The notes below the pieces were generated by a model. The model made no database searches, was not told where the DNA came from, and saw nothing but the letters and a program-made list of their open reading frames with translations. From the NCBI GenBank assembly GCA_964568885.1, contig CAZMSF010000019.1:1-22223 (forward strand): DNA of 22,223 bases, in the 5' to 3' direction. The DNA comes from JAUSNA01 sp964568885 (GTDB taxonomy: Bacteria; Patescibacteriota; Microgenomatia; Levybacterales; GWA1-39-11). This document shows, in pieces, positions 14,834-22,064 of the stretch (position 1 is its first letter; each line of letters begins with the position of its first letter). The position numbers were made by a program, and so were the translations under genes.

Positions 14834-14862
14834 ATTATACGATATTATTTGAATTGCTCCAA
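14834..14862 (-). promoter_or_regulatory. Candidate promoter for yqeY giving a leaderless mRNA
   Basis: On the minus strand, TTGGAG (14862-14857), a 17-bp spacer, and a perfect TATAAT (14839-14834). Seven bases after the -10 is the A of the yqeY ATG (14827), so the predicted message would start at the start codon. The -35 lies inside the 3' end of cca. Confidence 0.5.
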
Positions 14863-16209
14863 GCGTGAAAGAAGGTATTCCTTATTGTTTTTTGAAAGGT
14901 CTTCATCTACTTCTGTAAATAAAGTGTTGATAATTTCGCCAACACGTTTTCCCGGAGGAATATTTAGAATGTTCATAATATCGTTACCATCAATAGCCAT
15001 GTCGTTTATAGAGAAAGGAGGGTGGAGTTGTTCTTCAAGCCGTTCTTTAAATTTTTTAAGCCTCCAACTCTCCGCCGTTTGAGTTCCCCCACCAAGTCTG
15101 TCTCCTATGCGAAGGTCAATCATATCTTTTACATTTTCGACACCAACTCGTCGAATAAATCTTCTTATCGCACTGTCGGTTATATGCTCGTCCACAGTAA
15201 ACATATGCCAGCGGATAAGTGTGTAGATTTTTTCCTTTTGTTTGTTTGAGAGATGAAGACGTTCCGCTATCTCTTTTGCGATTTTGCTTCCGACAACTTC
15301 GTGGTTGTAGAAAATTACGTATCCTTCGCTATCATATGACGCAACATTTGGTTTTCCAATGTCATGAAGTAAAGCAGCAAGTCTTACGATAGGGTCTTTT
15401 GAGGGGCACTCCTTCATTGAAAGAATATTGTGCGTAAAAACATCCGCCGTGTGATGTCTTCCCGGCCGTGCTTGCGACACACCTTTTCCCTTAAGAAGTT
15501 CCGGAAAAATAATATCAAGAATTCCGATTTCATCAAGCAGCACAACCCCTTCATAATAATTATCCGTTGAGAGAATTTTCAGAAACTCATCCCGTATGCG
15601 CTCATTACTGACCTGTTCAATTAAATGACTGTCTTTTTTTATCGACTCAAGGGTTTTTTCCTCGATGGAAAATCCGAGTTGTGAAGAAAATCGTACAGCA
15701 CGCATAAGACGCAAGGCATCTTCCTTGAATCTTTCGTCCGGATTGCCTACTGCTCGTATCAATTTTCTCTGTAAATCCTCCTGTCCATTAACTAAGTCAA
15801 TAATTTCAGTACTCCCATTTTCAAATAGCTTAAGCGCTAGTGAGTTGACGGTAAAATCTCTGCGCCTAACGTCATCTGCAAGTGTTGTTCCCCATGAGAC
15901 CTCACCCGGGTGTCTGTGGTCGGTATATCCGGACTCAGTCCTGAAGGTCGTAATTTCCGCATAATTTTTGGTATCACCGGACTCATTTTCAAATTTTACG
16001 CCAACTGTACCGAATGGATTATCGTAGAATGAATCAGGAAAGACGGATTGTATTTGTTCGGGGGTAGCATTAGTCGTAATATCCCAGTCGGTAACAGGGA
16101 TATTCATAAGGATGTTTCTTACGCAACCACCTACGAGATACACTTCATATCCCGCCTTTTCAAGAGCGAAATATATTCTTTTGACCTCATTATCGATGAC
16201 AATTTCCAT
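14845..16209 (-). CDS. cca: CCA tRNA nucleotidyltransferase with HD domain
   Basis: 454 residues. The enzyme adds or repairs the 3' CCA of tRNAs. The class II polymerase-beta-like head has VYLVGGCVRN (24-32), the metal-binding DWDITTNATPE (41-51), and the conserved RRDFTVNSLAL. RLMRAVRFSSQLGFSIE and the ERIRDEFLKIL helix form the neck. A C-terminal HD domain with LAALLHDIGKP (near 280) and a following GSKIAKEIAERL helix suggests additional phosphohydrolase activity, as in E. coli-type CCA enzymes. The gene lies 17 bp upstream of yqeY in the same direction, and its start is only a few bases from the divergent recJ. Confidence 0.96.
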   Translation of the reverse strand: MEIVIDNEVKRIYFALEKAGYEVYLVGGCVRNILMNIPVTDWDITTNATPEQIQSVFPDSFYDNPFGTVGVKFENESGDTKNYAEITTFRTESGYTDHRHPGEVSWGTTLADDVRRRDFTVNSLALKLFENGSTEIIDLVNGQEDLQRKLIRAVGNPDERFKEDALRLMRAVRFSSQLGFSIEEKTLESIKKDSHLIEQVSNERIRDEFLKILSTDNYYEGVVLLDEIGILDIIFPELLKGKGVSQARPGRHHTADVFTHNILSMKECPSKDPIVRLAALLHDIGKPNVASYDSEGYVIFYNHEVVGSKIAKEIAERLHLSNKQKEKIYTLIRWHMFTVDEHITDSAIRRFIRRVGVENVKDMIDLRIGDRLGGGTQTAESWRLKKFKERLEEQLHPPFSINDMAIDGNDIMNILNIPPGKRVGEIINTLFTEVDEDLSKNNKEYLLSRLEQFK

Positions 16210-16210
16210 A

Positions 16211-16219
16211 TGGTATTAT
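16211..16219 (+). promoter_or_regulatory. Candidate extended -10 promoter for recJ
   Basis: TGG plus TATTAT forms an extended -10 element in the gap between cca and recJ. RNA would start near 16226, which supports ATG 16245 rather than ATG 16218 as the recJ start. A TTGACC at 16181-16186 is too far upstream to serve as its -35. Confidence 0.4.
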
Positions 16220-16244
16220 GAGAGATGTTAAAAAAAAGTATATC

Positions 16245-17891
16245 ATGAAACACTGGAAAATAATCGAAAAAGATATATCTCCCTCGACAATTCAACAGAC
16301 AATCTCAGTTCTGCTTAAAAATAGGAACCTTACGGAAGAAAAAGATATAAAGGAATTTCTGGAAACGAACACAAAAAAAATTACATTAAAATCGTGCGGC
16401 ATTAACAAAAAAGAATTTAGTAAATTTCAGGAGCGAATACTTAAGGCAATTAATGGCAATGAAAAAATCATAATTTTTGGTGATTACGATGTCGATGGGA
16501 TATGTGCAACAGCGATATTGTGGGAAACACTCTATGTAAAAAGTAAAAACATCGTTCCTTATATTCCCGATAGAATAGATGAGGGATACGGTCTCTCAAA
16601 AAAAGGAATAGATAATGTTTTGGAAAAAAATCCCGACACAAAGGTAATAATTACGGTTGACAACGGAATAGTTGCATATGAGGCGGTTGATTACGCAGCG
16701 AATAAAGGAATAGATGTAGTTGTTACCGACCATCATGTAAAAGGTAAAAAAGAGCCGGCTGCTTTTTGCGTTCTTCATACAACAGAACTTTGTGGTGCGG
16801 GAATTGCGTGGGTAATAGTGAGAGAACTTGGTTTTGAAAGTAAAGCAAATATAGAAGAAAAATTAGTTTTGGCAACTCTTGCGACAGTTGCCGATTTGGT
16901 TCCTCTTGTCTCCGGAAACAGAGCGATAGTTAAAGAGGGAATAGAAATTTTGAAAAATACAAAAAGAATTGGAATTCAAGAATTGCTAAAAGAGGCTGGA
17001 GTAGATAAACAAATGGTGGGAGTTCATACGATAGGACACATAATAGCGCCAAGACTTAATGCGACGGGAAGAATTCAAAGCGCTATGAATGCCTTGCGGC
17101 TTCTTTGTACAAAAAATTTACAAAAAGCCCGGGAGCTTTCTTTGATGTTGGGGAATGTTAACCGTGACCGTCAAGGACTTACCGAAGAATCAGTCGGACA
17201 CGCAAAACTTTTAGCGATGGAGAGTGCTTCAAATACAAAAATTACGATAGTATCTCATGAGTCATACAACCAGGGAGTAATTGGGCTTATTGCCTCAAAA
17301 CTTGTCGAAAGTTATTACAAACCGGCTATTGCAATTGCAATCGGCGAGACAGTCTCAAAAGGGTCTGCGCGTTCGATTCCCGGGGTCAATATTATTGAGC
17401 TTATACGCTCCGTATCGCACACTATAATAGAAGCGGGGGGTCATCCTATGGCTGCAGGGTTCAGTGTTGAGACGAACAGGATTGAAGAATTTTCTAAATC
17501 TCTTACTCTGCTGGCAGAGAGTGTAGTTACAGAGGAGCTTTTGAAAAGATATTTGAAGGTAGATATGAACTTGCCTTTTTCTCTTATAACAACAGATTTA
17601 ATAGATGAAATCTCGATGTTGTCACCATACGGTATGGGTAATCCCGAACCTGTATTTGCGACCGATAATGTTACCGTTTTGGAAATAAGAAAAATCGGGA
17701 GAGAACAGAACCATCTCAAATTGAAAGTCGAAAAAGATAGGAAGGTGTTTGATGCGGTCGGATTTGGTATGGCGGACACTGCCGATATTGGTGAGGGGGA
17801 TACGGTCAGTATTGCATATCAAATTTCCGAAAATGAGTGGAGTGGGAAGAAAAGTATCCAGCTAAAGCTTAAAGATATCAAGCAATCCTAG
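16245..17891 (+). CDS. recJ: Single-stranded-DNA-specific exonuclease RecJ
   Basis: 548 residues from ATG 16245, or 557 if the in-frame ATG at 16218 is used. The 16245 start is preferred because a candidate -10 overlaps 16218 and the extra residues are only a basic, A8-coded stretch. Numbering from 16218, DHH motifs include IIFGDYDVDGICATAI (DYDVDG at 89-94), the ITVDNGI segment, VVTDHH (DHH at 171-173) and the ATVADLVPL strand. The DHHA1 part has SHESYNQGVIGLIASKL, SKGSARSIPG and GGHPMAAGFS (near 407), followed by an OB-fold-like C-terminal domain. It degrades single-stranded DNA 5' to 3' in recombination and repair. The last 14 bases overlap the end of the convergent small gene. Confidence 0.95.
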   Translation: MKHWKIIEKDISPSTIQQTISVLLKNRNLTEEKDIKEFLETNTKKITLKSCGINKKEFSKFQERILKAINGNEKIIIFGDYDVDGICATAILWETLYVKSKNIVPYIPDRIDEGYGLSKKGIDNVLEKNPDTKVIITVDNGIVAYEAVDYAANKGIDVVVTDHHVKGKKEPAAFCVLHTTELCGAGIAWVIVRELGFESKANIEEKLVLATLATVADLVPLVSGNRAIVKEGIEILKNTKRIGIQELLKEAGVDKQMVGVHTIGHIIAPRLNATGRIQSAMNALRLLCTKNLQKARELSLMLGNVNRDRQGLTEESVGHAKLLAMESASNTKITIVSHESYNQGVIGLIASKLVESYYKPAIAIAIGETVSKGSARSIPGVNIIELIRSVSHTIIEAGGHPMAAGFSVETNRIEEFSKSLTLLAESVVTEELLKRYLKVDMNLPFSLITTDLIDEISMLSPYGMGNPEPVFATDNVTVLEIRKIGREQNHLKLKVEKDRKVFDAVGFGMADTADIGEGDTVSIAYQISENEWSGKKSIQLKLKDIKQS

Positions 17892-18096
17892 TTTTCTTTT
17901 GTTTTTTTGACTCTCTCATAAGCTGTGCTGCCTGCCTGTCTCTCTCTCCCTGCTCCTTTATCCACCTCTTAAATTTTTCCTCCGGAGACATAGCTTCTCT
18001 TCTCTCTTCCGGAAACGGATTGTAAATACTTACCCTTTCTTGTGTGGAAGTCGTAGTTTGACTACCAACCTCGAAAGTATCTACTCCTTCAGACAT
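17878..18096 (-). CDS. Small hypothetical hydrophilic protein
   Basis: 72 residues, no family recognised. It is soluble and highly charged, with a Thr/Ser-rich N-terminus (VGSQTTTSTQE) and an Arg/Lys/Glu-rich helical C-terminal half (PEEKFKRWIKEQGERDRQAA, then KKQKKTRIA). It overlaps the end of recJ by 14 bp in the opposite direction and lies 21 bp downstream of the 96-residue gene, so both are probably expressed from the strong promoter at 18564-18592 when the leader terminator is passed. The open frame, ATG start and co-direction support a gene, but it could also be poorly conserved. Confidence 0.55.
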   Translation of the reverse strand: MSEGVDTFEVGSQTTTSTQERVSIYNPFPEERREAMSPEEKFKRWIKEQGERDRQAAQLMRESKKQKKTRIA

Positions 18097-18117
18097 ATCA
18101 CCACTATACTATAAAGC

Positions 18118-18408
18118 TCATCGTCCTACCAGAGCAAATGCGTCGGCTACCAATGTTATGGGTTCCGTTTCGGAAGCGGAGCTAACGGGATTAGGAATCA
18201 AACCTTCGGCTGTCCGGTGCGCATTTCCATAAAGCCTTGCCGGAATACTTTCTACACCGTTCACTTTTTGAATATGCCGCGGGTCGACTTCTTCCCACGG
18301 TTGAAGTGGCCTCCACGCACCGAATGATACCCTGTCAGGGAGTTCTCCTCTTCGCAGTTGTTCTGCTTCAAATTCACTAAATGGTCTAAATGTTCCTTCA
18401 AATTCCAT
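18118..18408 (-). CDS. Small hypothetical protein downstream of a candidate attenuator
   Basis: 96 residues, no family recognised. No membrane segment or signal peptide is visible. The N-terminal half is rich in Phe, Glu, Arg and Trp (FRPFSEFEAEQL, SFGAWRPLQPWEEV), and the C-terminal half is Ala/Pro/Ser-rich and ends in a short hydrophobic stretch (LVADAFALVGR). The ATG lies 11 bases after a nine-U intrinsic terminator, so expression requires readthrough. The upstream promoter has full consensus. The next gene on this strand starts 21 bp downstream. Base composition is somewhat richer in G+C than its neighbours by eye, which could point to later acquisition. Confidence 0.6.
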   Translation of the reverse strand: MEFEGTFRPFSEFEAEQLRRGELPDRVSFGAWRPLQPWEEVDPRHIQKVNGVESIPARLYGNAHRTAEGLIPNPVSSASETEPITLVADAFALVGR

Positions 18409-18419
18409 ATTTTTTACCC

Positions 18420-18449
18420 AAAAAAAAACTCCCTTTTGTTAAGGGAGTT
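18420..18449 (-). terminator. Intrinsic terminator in the leader of the 96-residue gene
   Basis: On the minus strand, AACUCCCUU (18449-18441), loop AACAA, AAGGGAGUU (18435-18427), with a run of nine U (18428-18420) that continues from the stem. It is a textbook intrinsic terminator for minus-strand transcription and ends 11 nt before the downstream ATG. It does not work in the plus direction, since no T-run follows the stem there. Confidence 0.85.
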
Positions 18450-18478
18450 CGCGTTCTAATACGTCAGCACGCGACTCC

Positions 18479-18535
18479 CTAGGGTTGGAAACCCTTAAGG
18501 GAGACTCTAATATTTGTGTGCTGCAATTGTGTCAT
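18479..18535 (-). CDS. Candidate 18-residue leader peptide ORF
   Basis: ATG at 18535-18533 and TAG at 18481-18479, on the minus strand, about 21 nt into the predicted RNA. The translation is MTQLQHTNIRVSLKGFQP. The stop codon lies exactly between the arms of segment 2 of the leader RNA, so a ribosome ending there would mask segment 2 and allow the terminator. No run of a single amino acid marks a control codon, and no strong ribosome binding site precedes the ATG. It may therefore be a chance ORF. Confidence 0.35.
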   Translation of the reverse strand: MTQLQHTNIRVSLKGFQP

Positions 18536-18563
18536 ATTGATTATCAAATTCTCAACAAAATTC

Positions 18564-18592
18564 ATTATATTCACATATTTTCACATTGTCAA
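18564..18592 (-). promoter_or_regulatory. Full-consensus sigma70 promoter driving the leader RNA
   Basis: On the minus strand: TTGACA (18592-18587), a spacer of exactly 17 bp, TATAAT (18569-18564). All twelve consensus bases match, which is the best promoter in the window. Transcription should begin near 18556. Confidence 0.85.
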
Positions 18593-18614
18593 GTGAAAAA
18601 TTTGAAGCAAAATG

Positions 18615-18623
18615 TGGTATGAT
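18615..18623 (+). promoter_or_regulatory. Candidate extended -10 promoter for aspS
   Basis: TGG plus TATGAT (18618-18623). No clear -35 is present. RNA would start near 18630, about 3 nt before the ATG at 18633, which would make the aspS message almost leaderless. The element overlaps the upstream ATGs at 18612 and 18624. Confidence 0.45.
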
Positions 18624-18632
18624 ATGCCTATT

Positions 18633-19979
18633 ATGCAGAATCGAGTGTTAACAAGCGAAGCCTTGGAAAAAGTCGGAGAAGAAGTTACTCTTTTTGGTTG
18701 GGTAGAACGTGTAAGGACCCATGGAAAAATTGCATTTTTTGACACTCGGGATAGAGGAGGAGTGCTTCAAGTAGTCGCCACAGCTCCCGAAGCAGTTTCC
18801 TCCGTTGAGGGTCTTTCCCAACAGTCGGTCGTTAAAATTTTTGGTCTTGTTAAGGAGCGGGGAGAGCGTTATGTAAATACAAATATTCCGTTAGGAAAAA
18901 TTGAATTGGAATTAACAAAGCCTGTTGAAATAATTTCAAAGGCAGAAGTTCTCCCTTTTGACATGGGAGGGCAGGAGCTCAATCTTCAACTACCCACTTT
19001 ACTTGACTTCAGAACGCTTTCTTTAAGAAACGAAAAAATTGCAAACATTTTTAAAGTTCAGGCTTCAATTCTCGAAGGATTTAGAAAAGCAGCGAACGGC
19101 CTTGGGGCAACAGAGATAGTTGTCCCCACTATTTCTGCATCAGCCACAGAGGGAGGAGCGGAGGTTTTTCCGGTAGAGTATTATGGGTATCCTGCATACC
19201 TTACGCAAAGCCCGCAACTGTATAAACAGATGATGGTTCCTGTTTTTGAGCGGGTTTTTACGATTTCGCATGCATATAGAGCCGAACCATCCGTTACAAC
19301 ACGGCACCTTTCGGAAAATACGCAAATGGATATGGAAATCGGATTCGTCGATTTCCCGGAGCTCTTGGATTTATTGGAAGGTGTTATTACTGAGACTCTA
19401 CAACATGCAGAAAGTACTTCTTCAAACATTCTTTCTCAATACAACATCAATCCGATATCATTTGGAAAAATTCCGAGATTAAGGCTTTCGGAAGCACAGG
19501 AGATAATTACATCGGAATTTGGAAGGGATGTGCGAGGCGAAAAAGATATGGGTCCGCAGGACGAAGTAGATATTTGTAAGTGGGCTTTGGCGAAGCATAA
19601 TTCAGATCTGGTCACCATTACTCATTTCCCGACAAAGAAAAGAGCATTTTATACAATGCCCGACCCGGAAAATCCGGAACTAAGTCTTTCCTTTGACATA
19701 TTGTTTCGGGGTGTTGAAATTTCGAGCGGTAGTCAAAGGATACATGAGTATCAAAAATTAAAGGAAGCGATAGTCGAGCGTGGAATGAGTACAGATAATT
19801 TCAAATTATATCTTCAGGCATTTGAATTCGGGATGCCTCCAGAAGGCGGATTTTCCTTCGGACTCGAAAGAATTACTATGCATATGTTAAATCTTGCCAA
19901 TGTGAGAGAGGCATCTCTTTTCCCAAGAGATATGGAACGTATTGATGAAAGACTCTCAACACTCTTCCCAAAAAAATAA
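18633..19979 (+). CDS. aspS: Aspartyl-tRNA synthetase, archaeal-type (class IIb)
   Basis: 448 residues from the ATG at 18633; in-frame ATGs at 18612 and 18624 overlap the candidate promoter. An N-terminal OB-fold anticodon-binding domain (VTLFGWVERVRTHGKIAFFD) leads into the catalytic core with ATEGGAEVFPVEYYG and YLTQSPQLYKQMM. Motif 2 appears as YRAEPSVTTRHLSE, followed by the LSFDILFRGVEISSGSQRIHEY segment and motif 3 GGFSFGLERITMHML. The length and these motifs match the archaeal/eukaryotic AspRS class. The roughly 590-residue bacterial enzyme with a GAD insertion is not what is encoded here. Such enzymes are often non-discriminating and also make Asp-tRNA(Asn) for GatCAB; this is inferred, not shown. 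The 3' end overlaps the next gene by 35-38 bp. Confidence 0.95.
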   Translation: MQNRVLTSEALEKVGEEVTLFGWVERVRTHGKIAFFDTRDRGGVLQVVATAPEAVSSVEGLSQQSVVKIFGLVKERGERYVNTNIPLGKIELELTKPVEIISKAEVLPFDMGGQELNLQLPTLLDFRTLSLRNEKIANIFKVQASILEGFRKAANGLGATEIVVPTISASATEGGAEVFPVEYYGYPAYLTQSPQLYKQMMVPVFERVFTISHAYRAEPSVTTRHLSENTQMDMEIGFVDFPELLDLLEGVITETLQHAESTSSNILSQYNINPISFGKIPRLRLSEAQEIITSEFGRDVRGEKDMGPQDEVDICKWALAKHNSDLVTITHFPTKKRAFYTMPDPENPELSLSFDILFRGVEISSGSQRIHEYQKLKEAIVERGMSTDNFKLYLQAFEFGMPPEGGFSFGLERITMHMLNLANVREASLFPRDMERIDERLSTLFPKK

Positions 19980-20994
19980 CTCCCCCACTAAGAAAAAAAG
20001 TTTTTTTATGTGGCTGTCTTTTGTGAATAAGCCTGGTCAAAAAAAGGAAAAAAAAGAAAAGTCTGCAAGAAGTAAAATAGTTGCCCACACACATTTTTTC
20101 GACGTTGTTGTAATACTGCTTTTATTGGATGCTGCGGCGACTGCTATTGTAGTTTTTTATATTCAGAAGATAAATTCGTATACTTTACCTGTTATAAAAT
20201 ATCCATATCTTAAGATTAATTCGATTCCATTGCCTCATGATCTCAGCTCGATAAACGCATCGGCTGCTGCATATGTCGTATATGACCCCTCGACACGTAC
20301 CGTTGTAGCCGGAAAAAATCAATCGCTTCGTTTTTCACCCGCATCGACAGCAAAAGTGATGACTGCGATACTGTCCGTCGAGCATTATAAATTGGACGAC
20401 TACTTAACTGTTCCTCAGGACATTTATATTGTTCAGGGTTCGAAAATGAATCTTTCCCCTGGCGAGGAGGTCACAGTCGAAAATTTATTGTATGGCATGA
20501 TGTTGCCATCAGGCAACGATGCTGCATACACGCTTGCTTATTATTATCCCGGAGGAGTGAATGGTTTTGTTAGGGCAATGAATAGAAAAGCACAAGAATT
20601 GCAGTTGGAAAATACCCATTTCATAGACCCGGCAGGATATGAGGATGGTAACTTTACGACTGCCGAGGAATTGGCACGGCTTGGTGGGTATGCTCTGCAA
20701 AAGACGGAGCTGGCGAAAATAGTAAGAACGCGGTCAATATCGGTTTTCAACAGGGCAGGCACTCATCAGTTCATACTTAACAACTTGAATACCCTTTTGC
20801 AATATGAGGATGTTGTCGGAATAAAAACAGGTTTTACGAATGAGGCAGGGGGAGTCTTGCTAACTGCTCTTAACAAAAACAGTAAGCTTTTTATAGTTGC
20901 CGTTCTTAAGAGTCAGGACAGATTTTCAGATACGTGGGATATAATGCAGTTTATTAGGGAAAAAGTTGCGTTTTCAGTTCCAAAAGTAAATTAA
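19945..20994 (+). CDS. D-alanyl-D-alanine carboxypeptidase, S11 family (PBP5/DacA-like)
   Basis: 349 residues from the ATG at 19945; a TTG at 19942 would add one. A long basic cytoplasmic N-terminus (rich in Lys) precedes one membrane helix (about 53-74), so the enzyme is anchored N-terminally with its domain outside. Catalytic motifs are SPASTAKV (Ser134-x2-Lys137), PSGNDAA (Ser189-Gly-Asn191), and GIKTGFT (Lys294-Thr-Gly). FIDPAGYEDGNFTTAEELARL is typical of S11 enzymes. It trims the terminal D-Ala of peptidoglycan stem peptides. The C-terminal beta domain of PBP5 is absent. The start lies inside the end of aspS, so the two genes are translationally linked. The stop overlaps that of the convergent gene. 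Confidence 0.93.
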   Translation: MKDSQHSSQKNNSPTKKKSFFMWLSFVNKPGQKKEKKEKSARSKIVAHTHFFDVVVILLLLDAAATAIVVFYIQKINSYTLPVIKYPYLKINSIPLPHDLSSINASAAAYVVYDPSTRTVVAGKNQSLRFSPASTAKVMTAILSVEHYKLDDYLTVPQDIYIVQGSKMNLSPGEEVTVENLLYGMMLPSGNDAAYTLAYYYPGGVNGFVRAMNRKAQELQLENTHFIDPAGYEDGNFTTAEELARLGGYALQKTELAKIVRTRSISVFNRAGTHQFILNNLNTLLQYEDVVGIKTGFTNEAGGVLLTALNKNSKLFIVAVLKSQDRFSDTWDIMQFIREKVAFSVPKVN

Positions 20995-22028
20995 TTTTCT
21001 AAGGACAAAGCAGGAATTGCCTCAACATAGGCAGTGAAATTGATTCCACTAAAGACAATAACAGGCATCAGGAAGTCCTTGCTTTCGCGGTTAAGATAAT
21101 ATTTTAGCTCCACATTAGTTATATCGACATTCGTTAAATTTTGAGGATTTATCATATAGGCGTTTCCACTTTTCAGGTCTTCCAAAGCCTGCACTGCTGT
21201 CTTTATTGGGTAATCGCTTTTTTGTGTATGGTCCGGTTCGTGATTGTAAAATTGGCCATCGAGAATTTGAAAATTATTTGCCGGATAGGAAACAATAAAT
21301 GTCAAGATTGATTCTGTTGGTGTGTCATAAACTATCGGAATATCATCAACGCTCTGCTGAGCAAGCGTAACTCGTGCATATTTAGCACTTCCTAAATTTT
21401 GAGCGGTTATTAATGTGCCGTTGTTATTCTGCAAGTATTCAACTTTCGTTTTTTCAGTATCGATATCTTTTGTATTTGCTTGCATTGTTTGCAGAAATCC
21501 CATAACGTCCGATTTAATTTGATCCTCTGCAGGCATTAGAGATTGAGATGCGAGAGCAATATTTGTGAGGTAATTTGATGAAATGGTGAAATTTTTTGTG
21601 ACTATATCATAACGCAATATCGCTCCGGTTCTTGACTGGGTCCATTGATAAAGAGTGTCGTTGATTTTGGTTTGGTTATCGACAAAATTGGCTGAATCTA
21701 CGGTTTGCTTTGCAGTCTCAAGAGCAAGCAGATTTGGCTCAGGACTCGTTAATTTATAGACGTTAACTTTTCCTGGCAGTAAGGGGAGTTTGCCATCCAC
21801 AGTGTTCACCGTAAATTGGATGCCTGTTGTTCCCGGAGAAGGGAATTTTAAATGAGGAAGTTTGCCAAGCCCTTCAAGTGGTGGCGCAGGGGGTTTTGGA
21901 AAAAAGATGTTTCTGAAAAGTGTGCCTCCCTGAATAAAGATATAGACAAGAAGAATAAGACCGGCACCGATTCCGCCAATCTTAAGAATCAGCCGGCTTT
22001 CCTTTGTGACGGTAACAAGATTTGCCAT
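20991..22028 (-). CDS. Membrane-anchored extracytoplasmic protein, C-terminus resembling YycH/YycI
   Basis: 345 residues. A short cytoplasmic N-terminus, one membrane helix (about 14-34), a Pro-rich linker (FFPKPPAPPLEGLGKLP), and a large outer domain of about 290 residues. The last 60 residues (AVQALEDLKSGNAYMINPQN, then VDITNVELKYYLNRESKDFL and a PVIVFSG strand) resemble the end of YycH/YycI-type proteins, which in Firmicutes restrain the WalK sensor kinase. This is a pattern judgement and could be a shared fold only. Its stop overlaps that of the carboxypeptidase gene and it diverges from gltX. Its -10 is 10 nt from the ATG. Confidence 0.7.
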   Translation of the reverse strand: MANLVTVTKESRLILKIGGIGAGLILLVYIFIQGGTLFRNIFFPKPPAPPLEGLGKLPHLKFPSPGTTGIQFTVNTVDGKLPLLPGKVNVYKLTSPEPNLLALETAKQTVDSANFVDNQTKINDTLYQWTQSRTGAILRYDIVTKNFTISSNYLTNIALASQSLMPAEDQIKSDVMGFLQTMQANTKDIDTEKTKVEYLQNNNGTLITAQNLGSAKYARVTLAQQSVDDIPIVYDTPTESILTFIVSYPANNFQILDGQFYNHEPDHTQKSDYPIKTAVQALEDLKSGNAYMINPQNLTNVDITNVELKYYLNRESKDFLMPVIVFSGINFTAYVEAIPALSLEN

Positions 22029-22035
22029 ACTATTA

Positions 22036-22064
22036 TTGAGTATAGAGATAAATTCGGTTAGAAT
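22036..22064 (+). promoter_or_regulatory. Promoter for gltX
   Basis: TTGAGT (22036-22041), a 17-bp spacer, TAGAAT (22059-22064). RNA would start near 22071, about 22 nt before the gltX ATG. It overlaps the promoter of the divergent gene almost completely, so the two may compete for polymerase. Confidence 0.6.

Larger units (their letters stand above)
18420..18556 (-). ncRNA. Structured leader or small RNA, about 137 nt, with competing terminator and antiterminator folds
   Basis: RNA from the consensus promoter would start near 18556. Segment 1-2 hairpin: CUCCCU (18503-18498), bulge UA, AGGGUU (18495-18490), loop UCC, AACCCU (18486-18481), AGGGAG (18480-18475). Segment 3-4 is the intrinsic terminator (18449-18420). 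Alternatively segment 2, AGGGAGUCGCGU (18480-18469), pairs with segment 3, ACGCG (18454-18450) plus ACUCCCU (18448-18442), giving 12 bp with one bulged A. That fold destroys both other hairpins. This is the 1:2, 2:3, 3:4 logic of amino-acid operon attenuators. No T-box, PyrR or riboswitch core that I know is visible. A stand-alone small RNA is the alternative reading. Confidence 0.65.

Noticed and set aside
18427..18503. Plus-strand terminator for recJ or upstream transcription in the same hairpin region
   Set aside because: The stems are symmetric, but on the plus strand no T-run follows either hairpin; only the minus direction has a U-tract.
18420..18556. T-box riboswitch regulating aspS
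   Set aside because: The RNA is transcribed away from aspS, and no T-box core sequence or specifier loop can be found.
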